A stretch of 29,001 nt of DNA from an uncultured Chromatiaceae bacterium. Its GTDB lineage: Bacteria; Pseudomonadota; Gammaproteobacteria; Enterobacterales; Alteromonadaceae. Under the pieces are notes generated by a model, which made no database searches, was not told where the DNA came from, and saw only the letters and a program-made list of their open reading frames with translations. Position numbers and translations under genes: made by a program. This document shows positions 1-7,523 of this stretch, piece after piece; position 1 is the first letter of the stretch; each line of letters opens with the position of its first letter. The stretch lies in NCBI GenBank assembly GCA_946482325.1, contig CAMLRA010000038.1:1-29001 (forward strand), written 5' to 3'.

Positions 1-660
1 AATTTCTGTACTGTGGAATTGGGCAGTTTCTATTTAGACGTGATTAAAGATCGCCAGTACACCGCTAAAACTGACGGTCTGGCGCGGCGTTCTTGCCAAA
101 CTGCGCTGTATCACATCATTGAAGCCATGGTGCGCTGGATGGCGCCTATTATGAGCTTCACCGCACAGGAAATCTGGGAAGCCTTACCGGCCCGCGCTGA
201 GCCTTTTGTCTTCACCGGCATCTGGTACACAGGTCTGGCCGAAGTACCAACTGGCAAAGTGTCTGATGCCTTCTGGCAGCAGTTACTGGCGGTGCGGGAT
301 GAAGTGAATAAGGTCATCGAAGTCGCGCGTAAAGACGGCAACATCGGTGCATCGTTACAGGCAGAAGTCACGCTGTACGCCGAAGGTGAGCTTGGCGCGC
401 AGCTGCAGCAACTCGGCGATGAACTGCGTTTTGTGCTGATGACCTCGACTGCAGCAGTCGAAGTGAAGACTGCACCTGCGGATGCGGTCGCAACCGGTAT
501 CAACGGACTTGCGGTGCAAGTGGTGACTTCAACAGCCGCCAAGTGTGACCGCTGCTGGCATCACCGCCACGATGTTGGTGCCAACCCGGCGCATCCACTG
601 ATTTGTCTGCGTTGTGTTGACAACGTTGAAGGCGCCGGTGAACACAGGACTTTTGCCTGA
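1..660 (+). CDS. ileS: Isoleucyl-tRNA synthetase, C-terminal part (5' end outside window)
   Basis: This is the last 219 residues of the class I synthetase that charges tRNA-Ile in the cytoplasm; frame 1 is open from the first base, so the gene begins upstream. The visible part covers the end of the anticodon-binding helical domain (for example [12 protein letters not shown] near the start and [17 protein letters not shown]) and the C-terminal zinc ribbon with two Cys pairs (CDRC ... CLRC). The HIGH and KMSKS motifs lie outside the window. The stop codon overlaps the lspA start by one base (TGATG). The ileS-lspA-fkpB-ispH order is the classic gammaproteobacterial operon, which supports the call. 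Confidence 0.97.
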   Translation, partial: NFCTVELGSFYLDVIKDRQYTAKTDGLARRSCQTALYHIIEAMVRWMAPIMSFTAQEIWEALPARAEPFVFTGIWYTGLAEVPTGKVSDAFWQQLLAVRDEVNKVIEVARKDGNIGASLQAEVTLYAEGELGAQLQQLGDELRFVLMTSTAAVEVKTAPADAVATGINGLAVQVVTSTAAKCDRCWHHRHDVGANPAHPLICLRCVDNVEGAGEHRTFA

Positions 661-1166
661 TGCGGTTGTTGAACGACACAGGTTGGCGCTTCTGGTGGAT
701 AGCGCTGCTGGTGCTGGTCGCTGACCAGCTCAGCAAAATCTGGGTATTGCAGAATTTTACGCTCGGCGAATCGATTCAGTTATTGCCGGTGTTTAACTTT
801 ACCTATGCGCGCAATTACGGCGCCGCCTTTTCGTTTTTAGGCGACGCCGGAGGCTGGCAACGTTGGTTGTTTACGGCGATCGCAATTGTCGTGACTTGCG
901 TATTAAGCGTCTGGCTGAGCCGGCTGAAGCCTACGCAGCTGAAACTGAGCCTGGCGCTGGTGCTGATTATTGCCGGCGCCATCGGGAATTTAATTGACCG
1001 TAGCCTCTATGGTTATGTGGTTGATTTTCTTCATGTCTATTACCAGGAGTGGCATTATCCGGTGTTTAACATCGCGGATTGTGCCATTACGATTGGTGCC
1101 GGATTACTGATTTGGGACAGTTTTACGTCCGATGAAGAACCCGCACAAACGAGGACAAACGGATGA
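660..1166 (+). CDS. lspA: Lipoprotein signal peptidase (signal peptidase II)
   Basis: This inner-membrane aspartyl protease cleaves the signal peptide of diacylglyceryl-modified prolipoproteins. The 168 residues match the usual family length and contain four hydrophobic segments (about residues 11-30, 66-86, 96-111 and 137-152). The two catalytic aspartates are visible as D122 in GYVVDFLHV and D140 in FNIADCAI; the conserved N-terminal ADQLSK and RNYGAAFS motifs are also present. The ATG overlaps the ileS stop by one base and the gene ends in an ATGA overlap with fkpB, so translation is probably coupled. One client in this window is the PqiC lipoprotein. Confidence 0.97.
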   Translation: MRLLNDTGWRFWWIALLVLVADQLSKIWVLQNFTLGESIQLLPVFNFTYARNYGAAFSFLGDAGGWQRWLFTAIAIVVTCVLSVWLSRLKPTQLKLSLALVLIIAGAIGNLIDRSLYGYVVDFLHVYYQEWHYPVFNIADCAITIGAGLLIWDSFTSDEEPAQTRTNG

Positions 1167-1591
1167 TTGGGGCAGGTAGTACCGTCATTTTTCATTTTGA
1201 CATCAAACTAGCCGACGGCAGCGCCGCCGAAAGCACCCGGGTGCATAACAAGCCGGCGAAGCTGCAGATGGGCGATGGCTCTTTGTCTCCAGCTTTTGAA
1301 GCGGAATTAACCGGTTTACAGACCGGCGACAAAAAAACTTTTACGCTGGCGCCGCAAGACGCTTATGGCATGCCGAACCCGGATAATATTTATTATGTTG
1401 ACCGCAGTAAATTTTCGCTGGATGCACCGGCGCAGGTTGGCATGATCATCGGTTTTGCCATGCCGGACGGTTCTGAGTTACCGGGCCTGGTGCGTGAAGT
1501 GGTCGGCGATTCGGTCACTATTGATTTTAACCATCCGCTGGCCGGTCAGACCCTGACCTTTAACGTCGAAATTGTTGAGGTTATCAACTGA
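1163..1591 (+). CDS. fkpB: FKBP-type peptidyl-prolyl cis-trans isomerase (SlpA/FkpB type)
   Basis: A small 142-residue cytosolic prolyl isomerase/chaperone of the SlyD-like FKBP family. The FKBP strands flank an inserted-flap region; recognisable elements include [12 protein letters not shown] at the N-terminus, the [24 protein letters not shown] segment split around residues 38-60, and [12 protein letters not shown] near residue 125. No His-rich metal-binding tail is present, which separates it from SlyD. The start overlaps the lspA stop (ATGA) and ispH follows after two bases, as in the E. coli operon. The exact client proteins are unknown. Confidence 0.93.
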   Translation: MIGAGSTVIFHFDIKLADGSAAESTRVHNKPAKLQMGDGSLSPAFEAELTGLQTGDKKTFTLAPQDAYGMPNPDNIYYVDRSKFSLDAPAQVGMIIGFAMPDGSELPGLVREVVGDSVTIDFNHPLAGQTLTFNVEIVEVIN

Positions 1592-1593
1592 TT

Positions 1594-2523
1594 ATGGATA
1601 TTTTTCTCGCCAATCCACGCGGTTTTTGTGCCGGTGTCGACCGGGCTATCAGTATCGTCTCACGCGCGCTGGAACTGTACGAGCCGCCGATTTATGTGCG
1701 TCATGAAGTGGTGCATAACAAGTTTGTCGTAGACGGTTTGCGCCGCAGTGGCGCAGTCTTTGTTGACGAGCTGGACGAAGTGCCGGATGGCAATATTGTG
1801 ATTTTCTCTGCCCACGGTGTGTCACAGGCAGTGCGCGAGAATGCCCGTCAGCGTGGCCTTAAAGTGTTTGACGCGACCTGCCCGCTGGTCACCAAAGTGC
1901 ATATGGAAGTGACCCGTGCCAGCCGTAAAGGCGTGGAATGTATTCTGATTGGCCACGCCGGTCACCCGGAAGTGGAAGGCACTATGGGCCAATACGACAA
2001 CCCGGAAGGTGGCATTTATCTGGTCGAATCGGTGGAAGATGTGGAAAAACTGCAGGTGAAAAATCCGGCGGAGCTATGTTTCTCCAGTCAAACCACGCTG
2101 TCCGTCGATGATACTGCGGATGTGATTGATGCACTGCGGCAAAAATTCCCGGACATTGAAGGCCCGCGCAAAGACGACATCTGTTATGCCACGCAAAACC
2201 GCCAGGACGCTGTGCGGGAACTGGCTGCAAAAGTGCAATTATTGCTAGTGGTTGGCGCAAAGAACTCCAGTAATTCCAATCGCTTGCGCGAGCTGGCTGA
2301 AAAGATGGGCTGCTGTGCTTACCTGATTGATACTGCCGCGGATATTCAGCAGGACTGGCTGAAAGATGTCACGGCGGTTGGTGTCACTGCTGGCGCTTCT
2401 GCACCGGAAGTGCTGGTGAAGCAAGTGGTGGAACAGCTGACCGCCTGGGGCGGTAAACAAGTGATTGAACACCCGGGCCGGGAAGAAAACGTGGTGTTTG
2501 CTGTTCCGGCGGAGCTGCGCTGA
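1594..2523 (+). CDS. ispH: 4-hydroxy-3-methylbut-2-enyl diphosphate reductase
   Basis: Last enzyme of the MEP isoprenoid pathway: an iron-sulfur protein that reduces HMBPP to IPP and DMAPP. The 309-residue length is typical. The three cluster-binding cysteines are C12 ([13 protein letters not shown]), C96 ([11 protein letters not shown]) and C197 ([11 protein letters not shown]). Substrate-binding H41 (RHEVVHNKF), H74 (FSAHGVSQ), H124 and E126 ([11 protein letters not shown]) are present. The C-terminal [10 protein letters not shown] and TAGASAPE motifs are intact. It closes the ileS-lspA-fkpB-ispH run. The sensor kinase frame opens directly behind its stop, so the regulators may be read from the same transcript. 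Confidence 0.98.
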   Translation: MDIFLANPRGFCAGVDRAISIVSRALELYEPPIYVRHEVVHNKFVVDGLRRSGAVFVDELDEVPDGNIVIFSAHGVSQAVRENARQRGLKVFDATCPLVTKVHMEVTRASRKGVECILIGHAGHPEVEGTMGQYDNPEGGIYLVESVEDVEKLQVKNPAELCFSSQTTLSVDDTADVIDALRQKFPDIEGPRKDDICYATQNRQDAVRELAAKVQLLLVVGAKNSSNSNRLRELAEKMGCCAYLIDTAADIQQDWLKDVTAVGVTAGASAPEVLVKQVVEQLTAWGGKQVIEHPGREENVVFAVPAELR

Positions 2524-3633
2524 GTGAGCCTCCGGCAGCGCGGTGCTCATTCGCAGCGCGTTGCTCAGCTGCAGCGTCATGCTGTGCCACCCCGCATGCC
2601 GGTTGAACAATTACTACCGGAGTTTTGTCGCAGCGGCACTGTACTGCGCATCATCATATTGGCGCAGGCGTTGGCGATATTGCTGGCGCTGGTGCCGGGT
2701 GTCACCTCTGAATTCTGGTCGCGGCTAGGCCTTATTTCTTTATTTGTGCATTGGGTGACGTTACCGCTGTTAACGTTGCTGTGTGTGTTTCAACGGCGCT
2801 GGCGGCAATTTAGCCCCCCGGCGCTGGCCTGGTTATTCCTGCTTTTATTGTTATTGCTGAGCCTGCTGGTCGGCACTTTCGCCCATCAATTTTTACAAAG
2901 TAGCGGCTGGCCTGGTGCCGGTGATTATCATGCTTTTTTACTGCAGGTGCTGCTGATGAGCCTGCTGGTGGGCGTTATTGGCATTCAGCTCGGTACTTTG
3001 TATGTGCAGCAGCGGCTGCGGCTTGACGCGCAGGCGCGCGCCGAGCTGGATGCGTTGCAGGCCAGGATCCGGCCGCACTTTTTGTTTAATAGCCTCAACA
3101 CTGCTGCGGAGTTGACCCATAGCCAACCCGACCTGGCCGAACAGGCTTTGCTTGATCTGGCCAGTTTGTTCCGCGCTGCACTGCATTCGGATACCGCGGT
3201 GACGCTCGAAGAGGATTTGTTACTGGCCCGGCGTTATCTGGCGCTGGAACAACTGCGGCTGCAACACCGGTTGCAACTGGATTGGCAGGTGCCTGCGCAG
3301 TTACCGCAAATCAAAATTCCCTGTCTGACCTTACAGCCACTGCTGGAAAACGCCGTGCGCCATGGCATCGAAACGCGCTCTGAACCCGGATTGATCCGGC
3401 TGGTGCTGACGCTGGGTGCTGACGCCGTCAGTTTGCAGATTGAAAATCCACGCGGTCAGAACAGGCCGCATTCCGGTGGCAATGGGATTGCACTGGCGAA
3501 TATCCGCCGCAGGTTGGAGCTGATGTACGGTGATAAGGCCCGGCTCGTGGCGGTGATGAGCACAGATAGCTATGGTTTGAAACTGACGTTACCGTTGGCA
3601 GAGGAGGGCAGTGATGCGCGTACTTATCGTTGA
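2524..3633 (+). CDS. LytS/AlgZ(FimS)-family membrane sensor histidine kinase
   Basis: Probable inner-membrane sensor kinase of the His_kinase (PF06580) family. Four hydrophobic segments lie at about residues 40-60, 66-88, 99-119 and 136-160 and lead into the kinase core. The phospho-acceptor H185 sits in RIRPHFLFNSLN. The ATP-binding part shows the N-box LQPLLENAVRHG (N276) and a glycine-rich GGNGIALANIRRRLE loop. No periplasmic sensor domain is visible. The GTG at 2524 has GGAG nine bases upstream and abuts ispH. An ATG at 2596 would give 345 residues and removes an Arg/Gln/His-rich leader unlike family members, so the true start may be 2596. The partner regulator follows with a 20-base overlap. 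By family and location it resembles P. aeruginosa AlgZ/FimS, which controls minor pilin genes. Confidence 0.88.
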   Translation: MSLRQRGAHSQRVAQLQRHAVPPRMPVEQLLPEFCRSGTVLRIIILAQALAILLALVPGVTSEFWSRLGLISLFVHWVTLPLLTLLCVFQRRWRQFSPPALAWLFLLLLLLLSLLVGTFAHQFLQSSGWPGAGDYHAFLLQVLLMSLLVGVIGIQLGTLYVQQRLRLDAQARAELDALQARIRPHFLFNSLNTAAELTHSQPDLAEQALLDLASLFRAALHSDTAVTLEEDLLLARRYLALEQLRLQHRLQLDWQVPAQLPQIKIPCLTLQPLLENAVRHGIETRSEPGLIRLVLTLGADAVSLQIENPRGQNRPHSGGNGIALANIRRRLELMYGDKARLVAVMSTDSYGLKLTLPLAEEGSDARTYR

Positions 3634-4330
3634 TGACGAACCCCTGGCCCGCAGCCGGCTCAGCCGATTATTAATGCAGCTTGATGGTTATAAGGTGGTG
3701 GGTGAGGCGGAAAACGGTCAGCAGGCACTGCAGCTTTGCAGTGAACAGAACCCGGATTTAGTGTTTCTCGATATTGAAATGCCCGGCGCTGACGGCCTGA
3801 CTATTGCTGCAGAGCTTGGTCATAATCAGCCGCCGCCAGCGGTGATCTTTGTCACAGCACATCCACAGCATGCACTGGCGGCTTATCAGGTGGCCCCTGC
3901 CGGTTATTTGCTCAAACCCGTTGGCCTGGAGGCTTTGCAGCAGTGCTTGCAACGGCTGGGGGTCAGTACCCGCGTGCATCTGGAAAAACAGAAAGCCAGC
4001 GCGCCACGCTTGAGTTTCCGCATTGGGCTGGAGCAACGTAGCATCCTGCTCAGCGAGCTGTTTTATCTGCAGGCCGAAGACAAATATGTCCGGCTGGTGT
4101 ATCAGGGCGGCGAAGCGCTGACTGAGACCAGTTTGAAACAACTGCAACAAAAATTTCCACAGCAATTAGTCCGCATTCACCGCAATACGCTGGTGGTGGC
4201 GGAGCGTATCTGTGGTATCGGCCGCTCGGCTGAAGGACAGCATCTGGTGTTATTGCGGGATTGCCCGGACCAGCCGGAGATCAGCCGCCGTGAGTTGGCG
4301 CATATTCGCGAGCTGATTGGCGAAACCTGA
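3614..4330 (+). CDS. LytTR-type response regulator (AlgR-like)
   Basis: A 238-residue transcription factor with an N-terminal receiver domain (about 1-115) and a C-terminal LytTR DNA-binding domain (about 133-232). Receiver residues are visible: acidic D7/D8, phospho-acceptor D53 (FLDIEMPG), T81 and K101 (YLLKPVG). The LytTR part shows FYLQAEDKYVRLV and FPQQLVRIHRNTLV. The ATG at 3614 was chosen because GAGGAGG at 3601-3607 lies six bases upstream; a GTG at 3611 directly before it is too close to that site. It overlaps the kinase gene, so the two are almost certainly co-translated. The nearest well-known relative is AlgR, an activator of the fimU-pilVWXY1Y2E operon in Pseudomonas. The pilin island next door makes the same role likely here, but this is inference. 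Confidence 0.92.
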   Translation: MRVLIVDDEPLARSRLSRLLMQLDGYKVVGEAENGQQALQLCSEQNPDLVFLDIEMPGADGLTIAAELGHNQPPPAVIFVTAHPQHALAAYQVAPAGYLLKPVGLEALQQCLQRLGVSTRVHLEKQKASAPRLSFRIGLEQRSILLSELFYLQAEDKYVRLVYQGGEALTETSLKQLQQKFPQQLVRIHRNTLVVAERICGIGRSAEGQHLVLLRDCPDQPEISRRELAHIRELIGET

Positions 4331-4371
4331 AGGCCGACAATGAGTGGATAAGCTCTGGCTGCGAAAAGTAA

Positions 4372-4408
4372 AGCTGCCGGCGACGCTTAAATCGTCATGC
4401 CGGCAGCT
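4372..4408 (-). terminator. Hairpin between convergent regulator and pilX-like genes, probable terminator
   Basis: AGCTGCCGGC (4372-4381) pairs perfectly with GCCGGCAGCT (4399-4408). An inner GACG/CGTC stem continues it after a two-base bulge, closing a seven-base loop. The hairpin lies between the stop codons of the + response regulator (4330) and the - pilX-like gene (4428). On the minus strand it is followed by a T-rich stretch (CTTTACTTTT), which fits intrinsic termination of the pilin operon. The plus-strand side has no clear T run. Confidence 0.6.
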
Positions 4409-4427
4409 GTCCCGAAATAAAGCGTGC

Positions 4428-5648
4428 TTAATGCACTTCAACCCAGTTCATCATACTGCTCATCGCGGCGCCGCCTTTACCACCGGTGCCTGAACCGACC
4501 TGCCACAGCTGTTTGGCAACACTGTTATCAGACAGCAGGTTACGGGCTTTAACTAAAGTGTCTTCGTTGTATTCAAAAGTTGCGTTACCACCACCATTGA
4601 TGTCAAAGACAAAAGTCGCTTCAGCTTTACCGAAAGCCCATTCACCGGTTGTGGCATCTTTGATTGGATTGGCAAACACAATAGAGCCAAGCAATTCCCG
4701 GCTGCCGCCGCCGTTCATCTGGAATGACTGACCGCGTACCACAATCAGGCCTTCATATTCCAGCAAGTTACCGCTAATGGTCAGGTTGCCTTCAATCACC
4801 AGAATACCGGCGCCTTTGGCCTGGCCTTTAAATTCAAGATTGCCAGACACATAGGTAATTTTTTCAAAGGCCGGCACTGTGATATTGCCGTTGGCATCCC
4901 GTGTTGCTGGCGTGCCCATATTGTTCGGCGCTGTGCCACGGCTTGCGACCGGCAGAGCGTTGTACTCGGCTTTGATCGACTCAATAAACTGGTTCATTTT
5001 TTCCGGGTCGCCAAAGGGGTCATCAAAGTCGACCACTTTGACGCCGCCGATATAGTTGGCCATCCGGCCTTTATCATTGATATCGTCGACAATCATGTCG
5101 TAGTTAGCGTCGGTATTAGTGGCCAGTGCCGGCCCAATTAAATTGCCGGCACTGTCTTTTTCACCGATGATCTGAAAGCTGTTACTGTTGGCGGTATCAA
5201 AAATTTTGATACCGCCGATGATATTCATCGCCCCCAGATTGCCGGAGGCTTTTTTCGGTTTATAGGTTGCGGCAATTTTGCGTTGTACGCCGGTGGTGGT
5301 GACAGTCCCTATACTGACGATGGCAGCAAAGCCCGGCACTGTCACGTAGTCAACAGACTCAATCTGCCACTGTACCATATTCCCCAGGTCGCGGTTTTGC
5401 GCATTAATCGCCGCTAAGGTGGCTGGTGAATCGCCCCAAAGTGCGGCATTGTCCTCGTCATCTAACAAGGTTTTTATCTGGATCATGCCACTTTCTGCCG
5501 CCAGAAAGGCTTCGGAGACTTGCTTGTTGTTAGCCGCCAGTTTTTCGTTGGTTTGCATATTGGTAATGCCGGCGACGCTGACCAGCGTAGTGATCAGCAG
5601 CAGCATCAATGCAACAATCAGAACTGAGCCTTTGGCGCTATGGTGCAT
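4428..5648 (-). CDS. pilX: PilX-like minor pilin with long C-terminal extension (cassette 1)
   Basis: Last gene of the minus-strand cassette, 406 residues. The N-terminus is a PilX_N-type prepilin helix: a short leader MHHSAKG, then SVLIVALMLLLITTLVSVAG and the family signature QTNEKLAANNKQVSEAFLAAESG. As in other PilX/GspK-like proteins the Glu at mature position 5 is absent. PilX proteins are usually near 170-200 residues; here about 250 more follow, including a Gly/Asn-rich stretch with repeated short beta strands (VIEGNLTISGNL, EGLIVVRGQ, ELLGSIVFANP) that suggests a beta-helix-like or DUF7305-like domain. The ATG at 5648 has AAGGAGA upstream; a longer frame to 5708 would overlap pilW and lacks this site. 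The extension may replace PilY1, which this cassette lacks. The function of the extension is unknown. Confidence 0.85.
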   Translation of the reverse strand: MHHSAKGSVLIVALMLLLITTLVSVAGITNMQTNEKLAANNKQVSEAFLAAESGMIQIKTLLDDEDNAALWGDSPATLAAINAQNRDLGNMVQWQIESVDYVTVPGFAAIVSIGTVTTTGVQRKIAATYKPKKASGNLGAMNIIGGIKIFDTANSNSFQIIGEKDSAGNLIGPALATNTDANYDMIVDDINDKGRMANYIGGVKVVDFDDPFGDPEKMNQFIESIKAEYNALPVASRGTAPNNMGTPATRDANGNITVPAFEKITYVSGNLEFKGQAKGAGILVIEGNLTISGNLLEYEGLIVVRGQSFQMNGGGSRELLGSIVFANPIKDATTGEWAFGKAEATFVFDINGGGNATFEYNEDTLVKARNLLSDNSVAKQLWQVGSGTGGKGGAAMSSMMNWVEVH

Positions 5649-5658
5649 CTTAGTCTCC

Positions 5659-6180
5659 TTAAGCCGCGAATTTTTTTGCCAGAATGGCGTTACGCAGTGT
5701 GGTGGCAAATATCAGCCTGTGTAGTTGTTGTGCGCCTCCTGCGTCATAGCTGAGTTCTACCGTGGTCTCGACAGTGACGGCCGCAGCACAATTGACGACT
5801 GCCCGGGTTTCGTCCAAACAGGCCAGACTAAACAGGTTGATGTTTTCTGCGATCAAGCTGACCGGATCGGCGTTCAGCTGCCGCTGCAGATTGTTATTCG
5901 CATCCAGGCGATAAACGACTGGTCCTGCGGCAGTTGTAATAGTCAGCACTGTATTCCCGCCGGTCACTGCAACTGCAGTGGCACCACGTAAATCCACCAT
6001 CAGGCTGTCGCTGATAAAACCAAAATCACTTTGCAGGTTGCTGAAACGCTGAGCGTTCTGGTAGGACGTATTACCGGCGACCATCACACTGATCACGGAT
6101 CCGAGCATCACTAACCCGAGGCTCAAGCCGATCATCAGTTCAATCAGGGTCAAGCCGGCCTGAGTACTTTGTCTGTGCAT
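5659..6180 (-). CDS. pilW: PilW-like minor pilin (cassette 1)
   Basis: A 173-residue type IV minor pilin, shorter than the usual PilW. The leader MHRQSTQAG ends in Gly before the hydrophobic helix LTLIELMIGLSLGLVMLGSVI, with Glu at mature position 5 for assembly. After the helix come NLQSDFGFISDSLMVDLRGA, the typical PilW start of the globular part, and two Cys in the second half (LACLDETRAVVNCAA). The ATG at 6180 has AGGAGG a few bases upstream; the frame stays open to 6429 but the extra residues lie inside pilV and are not pilin-like. It is 14 bases downstream of pilV and 10 upstream of the pilX-like gene, so it is part of one operon. It is probably processed by the prepilin peptidase and placed in the pilus tip complex. 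Confidence 0.87.
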   Translation of the reverse strand: MHRQSTQAGLTLIELMIGLSLGLVMLGSVISVMVAGNTSYQNAQRFSNLQSDFGFISDSLMVDLRGATAVAVTGGNTVLTITTAAGPVVYRLDANNNLQRQLNADPVSLIAENINLFSLACLDETRAVVNCAAAVTVETTVELSYDAGGAQQLHRLIFATTLRNAILAKKFAA

Positions 6181-6194
6181 ATTCAACTGGCCTC

Positions 6195-6611
6195 CTATGG
6201 ATACAACATAAAGTTGTAAACAAAACTGCCGTTGCCATTGTTGCCAAAACGATTTTCCGTCCAGGTCACAGTGACTGAATATTGCGTGCCGCCGGCCGCC
6301 GGTGCCGCGATCACGCCGCCAAGCCCCGGTAACGTCAGGCGGTTGTTGGCGGTATTGCCCCAGTGCTGTAACCATTGCGCCTGCACCTGCGCTGCAGTCA
6401 GTGGCGCCGCTGCCGCCATATTGGCCCACAACCGCTCCACTGCATCAGCGGCAATAATGTTGGCCAGCCCGCGCTGATAAGATGAATGGCTGGATTGCAA
6501 GCTTTTCAGCTGTAGGCCGGCAAGTCCAAGCAAGCCAAATGACAGCACTAACAAAGCGATTAAAGCCTCAAGCAGTGTGAATCCTTTATTGCTGCGGATT
6601 TGCCAGTTCAT
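6195..6611 (-). CDS. pilV: PilV-like minor pilin (cassette 1)
   Basis: A 138-residue prepilin of the PilV/GspI type. The leader MNWQIRSNKG is followed by FTLLEALIALLVLSFGLLGLAGLQ, with Gly at -1 and Glu at +5. The LALQ-like end of the helix and the following SSHSSYQRGLANIIAADAVERLWAN region, split across residues 40-65, are typical of PilV. The ATG overlaps the stop of the upstream fimT-like gene by four bases (ATGA). It lies mid-operon, with pilE and fimT upstream and pilW and pilX downstream, so it is probably made in step with them. Confidence 0.88.
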   Translation of the reverse strand: MNWQIRSNKGFTLLEALIALLVLSFGLLGLAGLQLKSLQSSHSSYQRGLANIIAADAVERLWANMAAAAPLTAAQVQAQWLQHWGNTANNRLTLPGLGGVIAAPAAGGTQYSVTVTWTENRFGNNGNGSFVYNFMLYP

Positions 6612-7069
6612 ATACAGACTCCCGCTTTGACTGCGATTTTGCCGCCGCTCAGCACGCTGATTTGACGATTCAGACTGCTGTCGCCATCAACGGCCAGCTG
6701 CATACAACTGGCTGCAGCCGGACGCCCGCGTAAATCAAACAGGACCCGGTTGCTGCCAGACCACTCGGTCTGGGTATCATCTTTTCTCAGGGTTCTGAGC
6801 AGTTCGTCGGTGTCATCCCGGCGCACTTCGATGGTCCAGCCGGTGCTGTCCGCGACAAAGTTCACCTCTATATCGGACTGCCGTTTGATGGCCTCAGAGC
6901 GGGCATATTGCAACATCGCCAAGGCGGAATTGGCACTGGACGACATTTTTTGCCGGCGTAAAAAATCGAGGAAACCGGGCACTGCAATCCCAACCAGAAT
7001 CGACAGGATGATCAGCGCAATCATAAATTCGATCAGGCTGAAGCCGAGGGATCTGTTGGCGGCGCGCAT
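6608..7069 (-). CDS. fimT: FimT/GspH-family minor pilin (cassette 1)
   Basis: A 153-residue pseudopilin of the GspH/FimT family. The leader MRAANRSLG precedes FSLIEFMIALIILSILVGIAVPGF, with Gly at -1 and Glu at +5. The helix is followed by the family signature ANSALAMLQYARSEAIKRQ and then a small beta domain ending in two Cys (ASCMQ, AGVCI). The start at 7069 is an ATG overlapping the pilE-like stop (TGATG); an upstream TTG at 7078 is less likely. In related systems FimT/FimU proteins link the tip complex to the major pilin, and FimT is also known as a DNA-binding pilin in some competence systems. A DNA-binding role is not shown here. Confidence 0.87.
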   Translation of the reverse strand: MRAANRSLGFSLIEFMIALIILSILVGIAVPGFLDFLRRQKMSSSANSALAMLQYARSEAIKRQSDIEVNFVADSTGWTIEVRRDDTDELLRTLRKDDTQTEWSGSNRVLFDLRGRPAAASCMQLAVDGDSSLNRQISVLSGGKIAVKAGVCI

Positions 7070-7443
7070 CACCAGCAAGCTCCGGCAGTTGTCGCCGTTT
7101 TAACACCAGCCTGATTCAGGCTGAAAGTGGCGCATTCAGTGTCTTTAGCTTGCTTGCCTTTGGCAGTGGCGGTTAGCGTAAATGTGGTCGCAGTGACCAC
7201 GGCTGTAATGCTGTAGTTGTTGTTGGTCGATTGGGTTGGCAGCGCCAGCCCCTGATAACTATTGGTATTAGTAAACTGCCGTTCCAGCGTGGTCGCGGTA
7301 GTGGCCAGTGTCTGAATAGCGTCAGAACGGTTTGATTTCAGAATGTGTTGCTGGTAGGCGGGCAAGGCAATAAACGCCAGAATGTCGGCGATGGCCACTG
7401 CAATCATTAATTCTATTAAGGTAAAACCCGTCGATCGTTTCAT
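7069..7443 (-). CDS. pilE: PilE-like minor pilin, first gene of cassette 1
   Basis: A 124-residue type IV pilin with a six-residue leader MKRSTG and helix FTLIELMIAVAIADILAFIALPAYQ; Gly -1 and Glu +5 are present. An aspartate inside the hydrophobic helix (IADIL) is unusual, because most pilins have Gly or a hydrophobic residue there. The globular part has the motif seen in PilE/ComE-type minor pilins: NSYQGLALP, FTLTATAKGKQAKDTECATFSLNQAG, split around residues 85-112, and a terminal Cys pair (C103-C123 region) for a disulfide. It is the first gene of the minus operon, with AAGGG upstream of its ATG and a candidate promoter at 7477-7504. Confidence 0.87.
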   Translation of the reverse strand: MKRSTGFTLIELMIAVAIADILAFIALPAYQQHILKSNRSDAIQTLATTATTLERQFTNTNSYQGLALPTQSTNNNYSITAVVTATTFTLTATAKGKQAKDTECATFSLNQAGVKTATTAGACW

Positions 7444-7470
7444 TGATGTTCAGCCCTTCATGCATCCGCA

Positions 7471-7487
7471 TGTCCTATATTAGGACA
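7471..7487. repeat. 17-bp perfect palindrome, candidate operator of cassette 1
   Basis: TGTCCTA (7471-7477) and TAGGACA (7481-7487) are exact inverted repeats around a TAT centre. The palindrome lies 28 bp upstream of the cassette 1 pilE start and covers the candidate -10 element, a position fit for repression. The cognate factor is unknown. A looser TGTC...GACA element occurs at 10292-10305 before pilY1. Confidence 0.5.
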
Positions 7488-7504
7488 ACTTAATGAAGTG
7501 TCAT
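7477..7504 (-). promoter_or_regulatory. Candidate sigma-70 promoter for cassette 1
   Basis: Read on the minus strand, ATGACA (7504-7499) is one base from the -35 consensus and TAATAT (7482-7477) matches four of six at -10, with a 16-base spacer. It is the best match upstream of the pilE-like start at 7443. Its -10 lies within the palindrome and a LytTR-like site lies 10 bases upstream of its -35. Confidence 0.4.
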
Positions 7505-7514
7505 CGAGAGTCGG

Positions 7515-7523
7515 ATGAACGGT
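7515..7523 (-). promoter_or_regulatory. LytTR/AlgR-like half-site
   Basis: The minus strand reads ACCGTTCAT, which fits the loose LytTR half-site pattern [TA][AC][CA]GTTN[AG][TG]; extended to CCGTTCATC it differs from the AlgR core CCGTTCGTC at one base. It lies just upstream of the candidate -35 of cassette 1, where an activator would bind. No convincing second half-site at the usual spacing was found, so chance occurrence is possible. Confidence 0.3.

Noticed and set aside
2543..2728. Small frame beginning just after ispH as a separate gene
   Set aside because: It overlaps the sensor kinase in another frame and shows no recognisable features; the kinase frame continues through it.
5649..5708. 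N-terminal extension of the cassette 1 PilX-like frame
   Set aside because: It overlaps pilW, has no signal or pilin features, and a good ribosome binding site serves the ATG at 5648.
6181..6429. 83-residue extension before PilW of cassette 1, as a possible fusion
   Set aside because: It lies entirely within pilV in another frame, is Gly/Arg/Gln-rich and lacks its own features; AGGAGG precedes the ATG at 6180.
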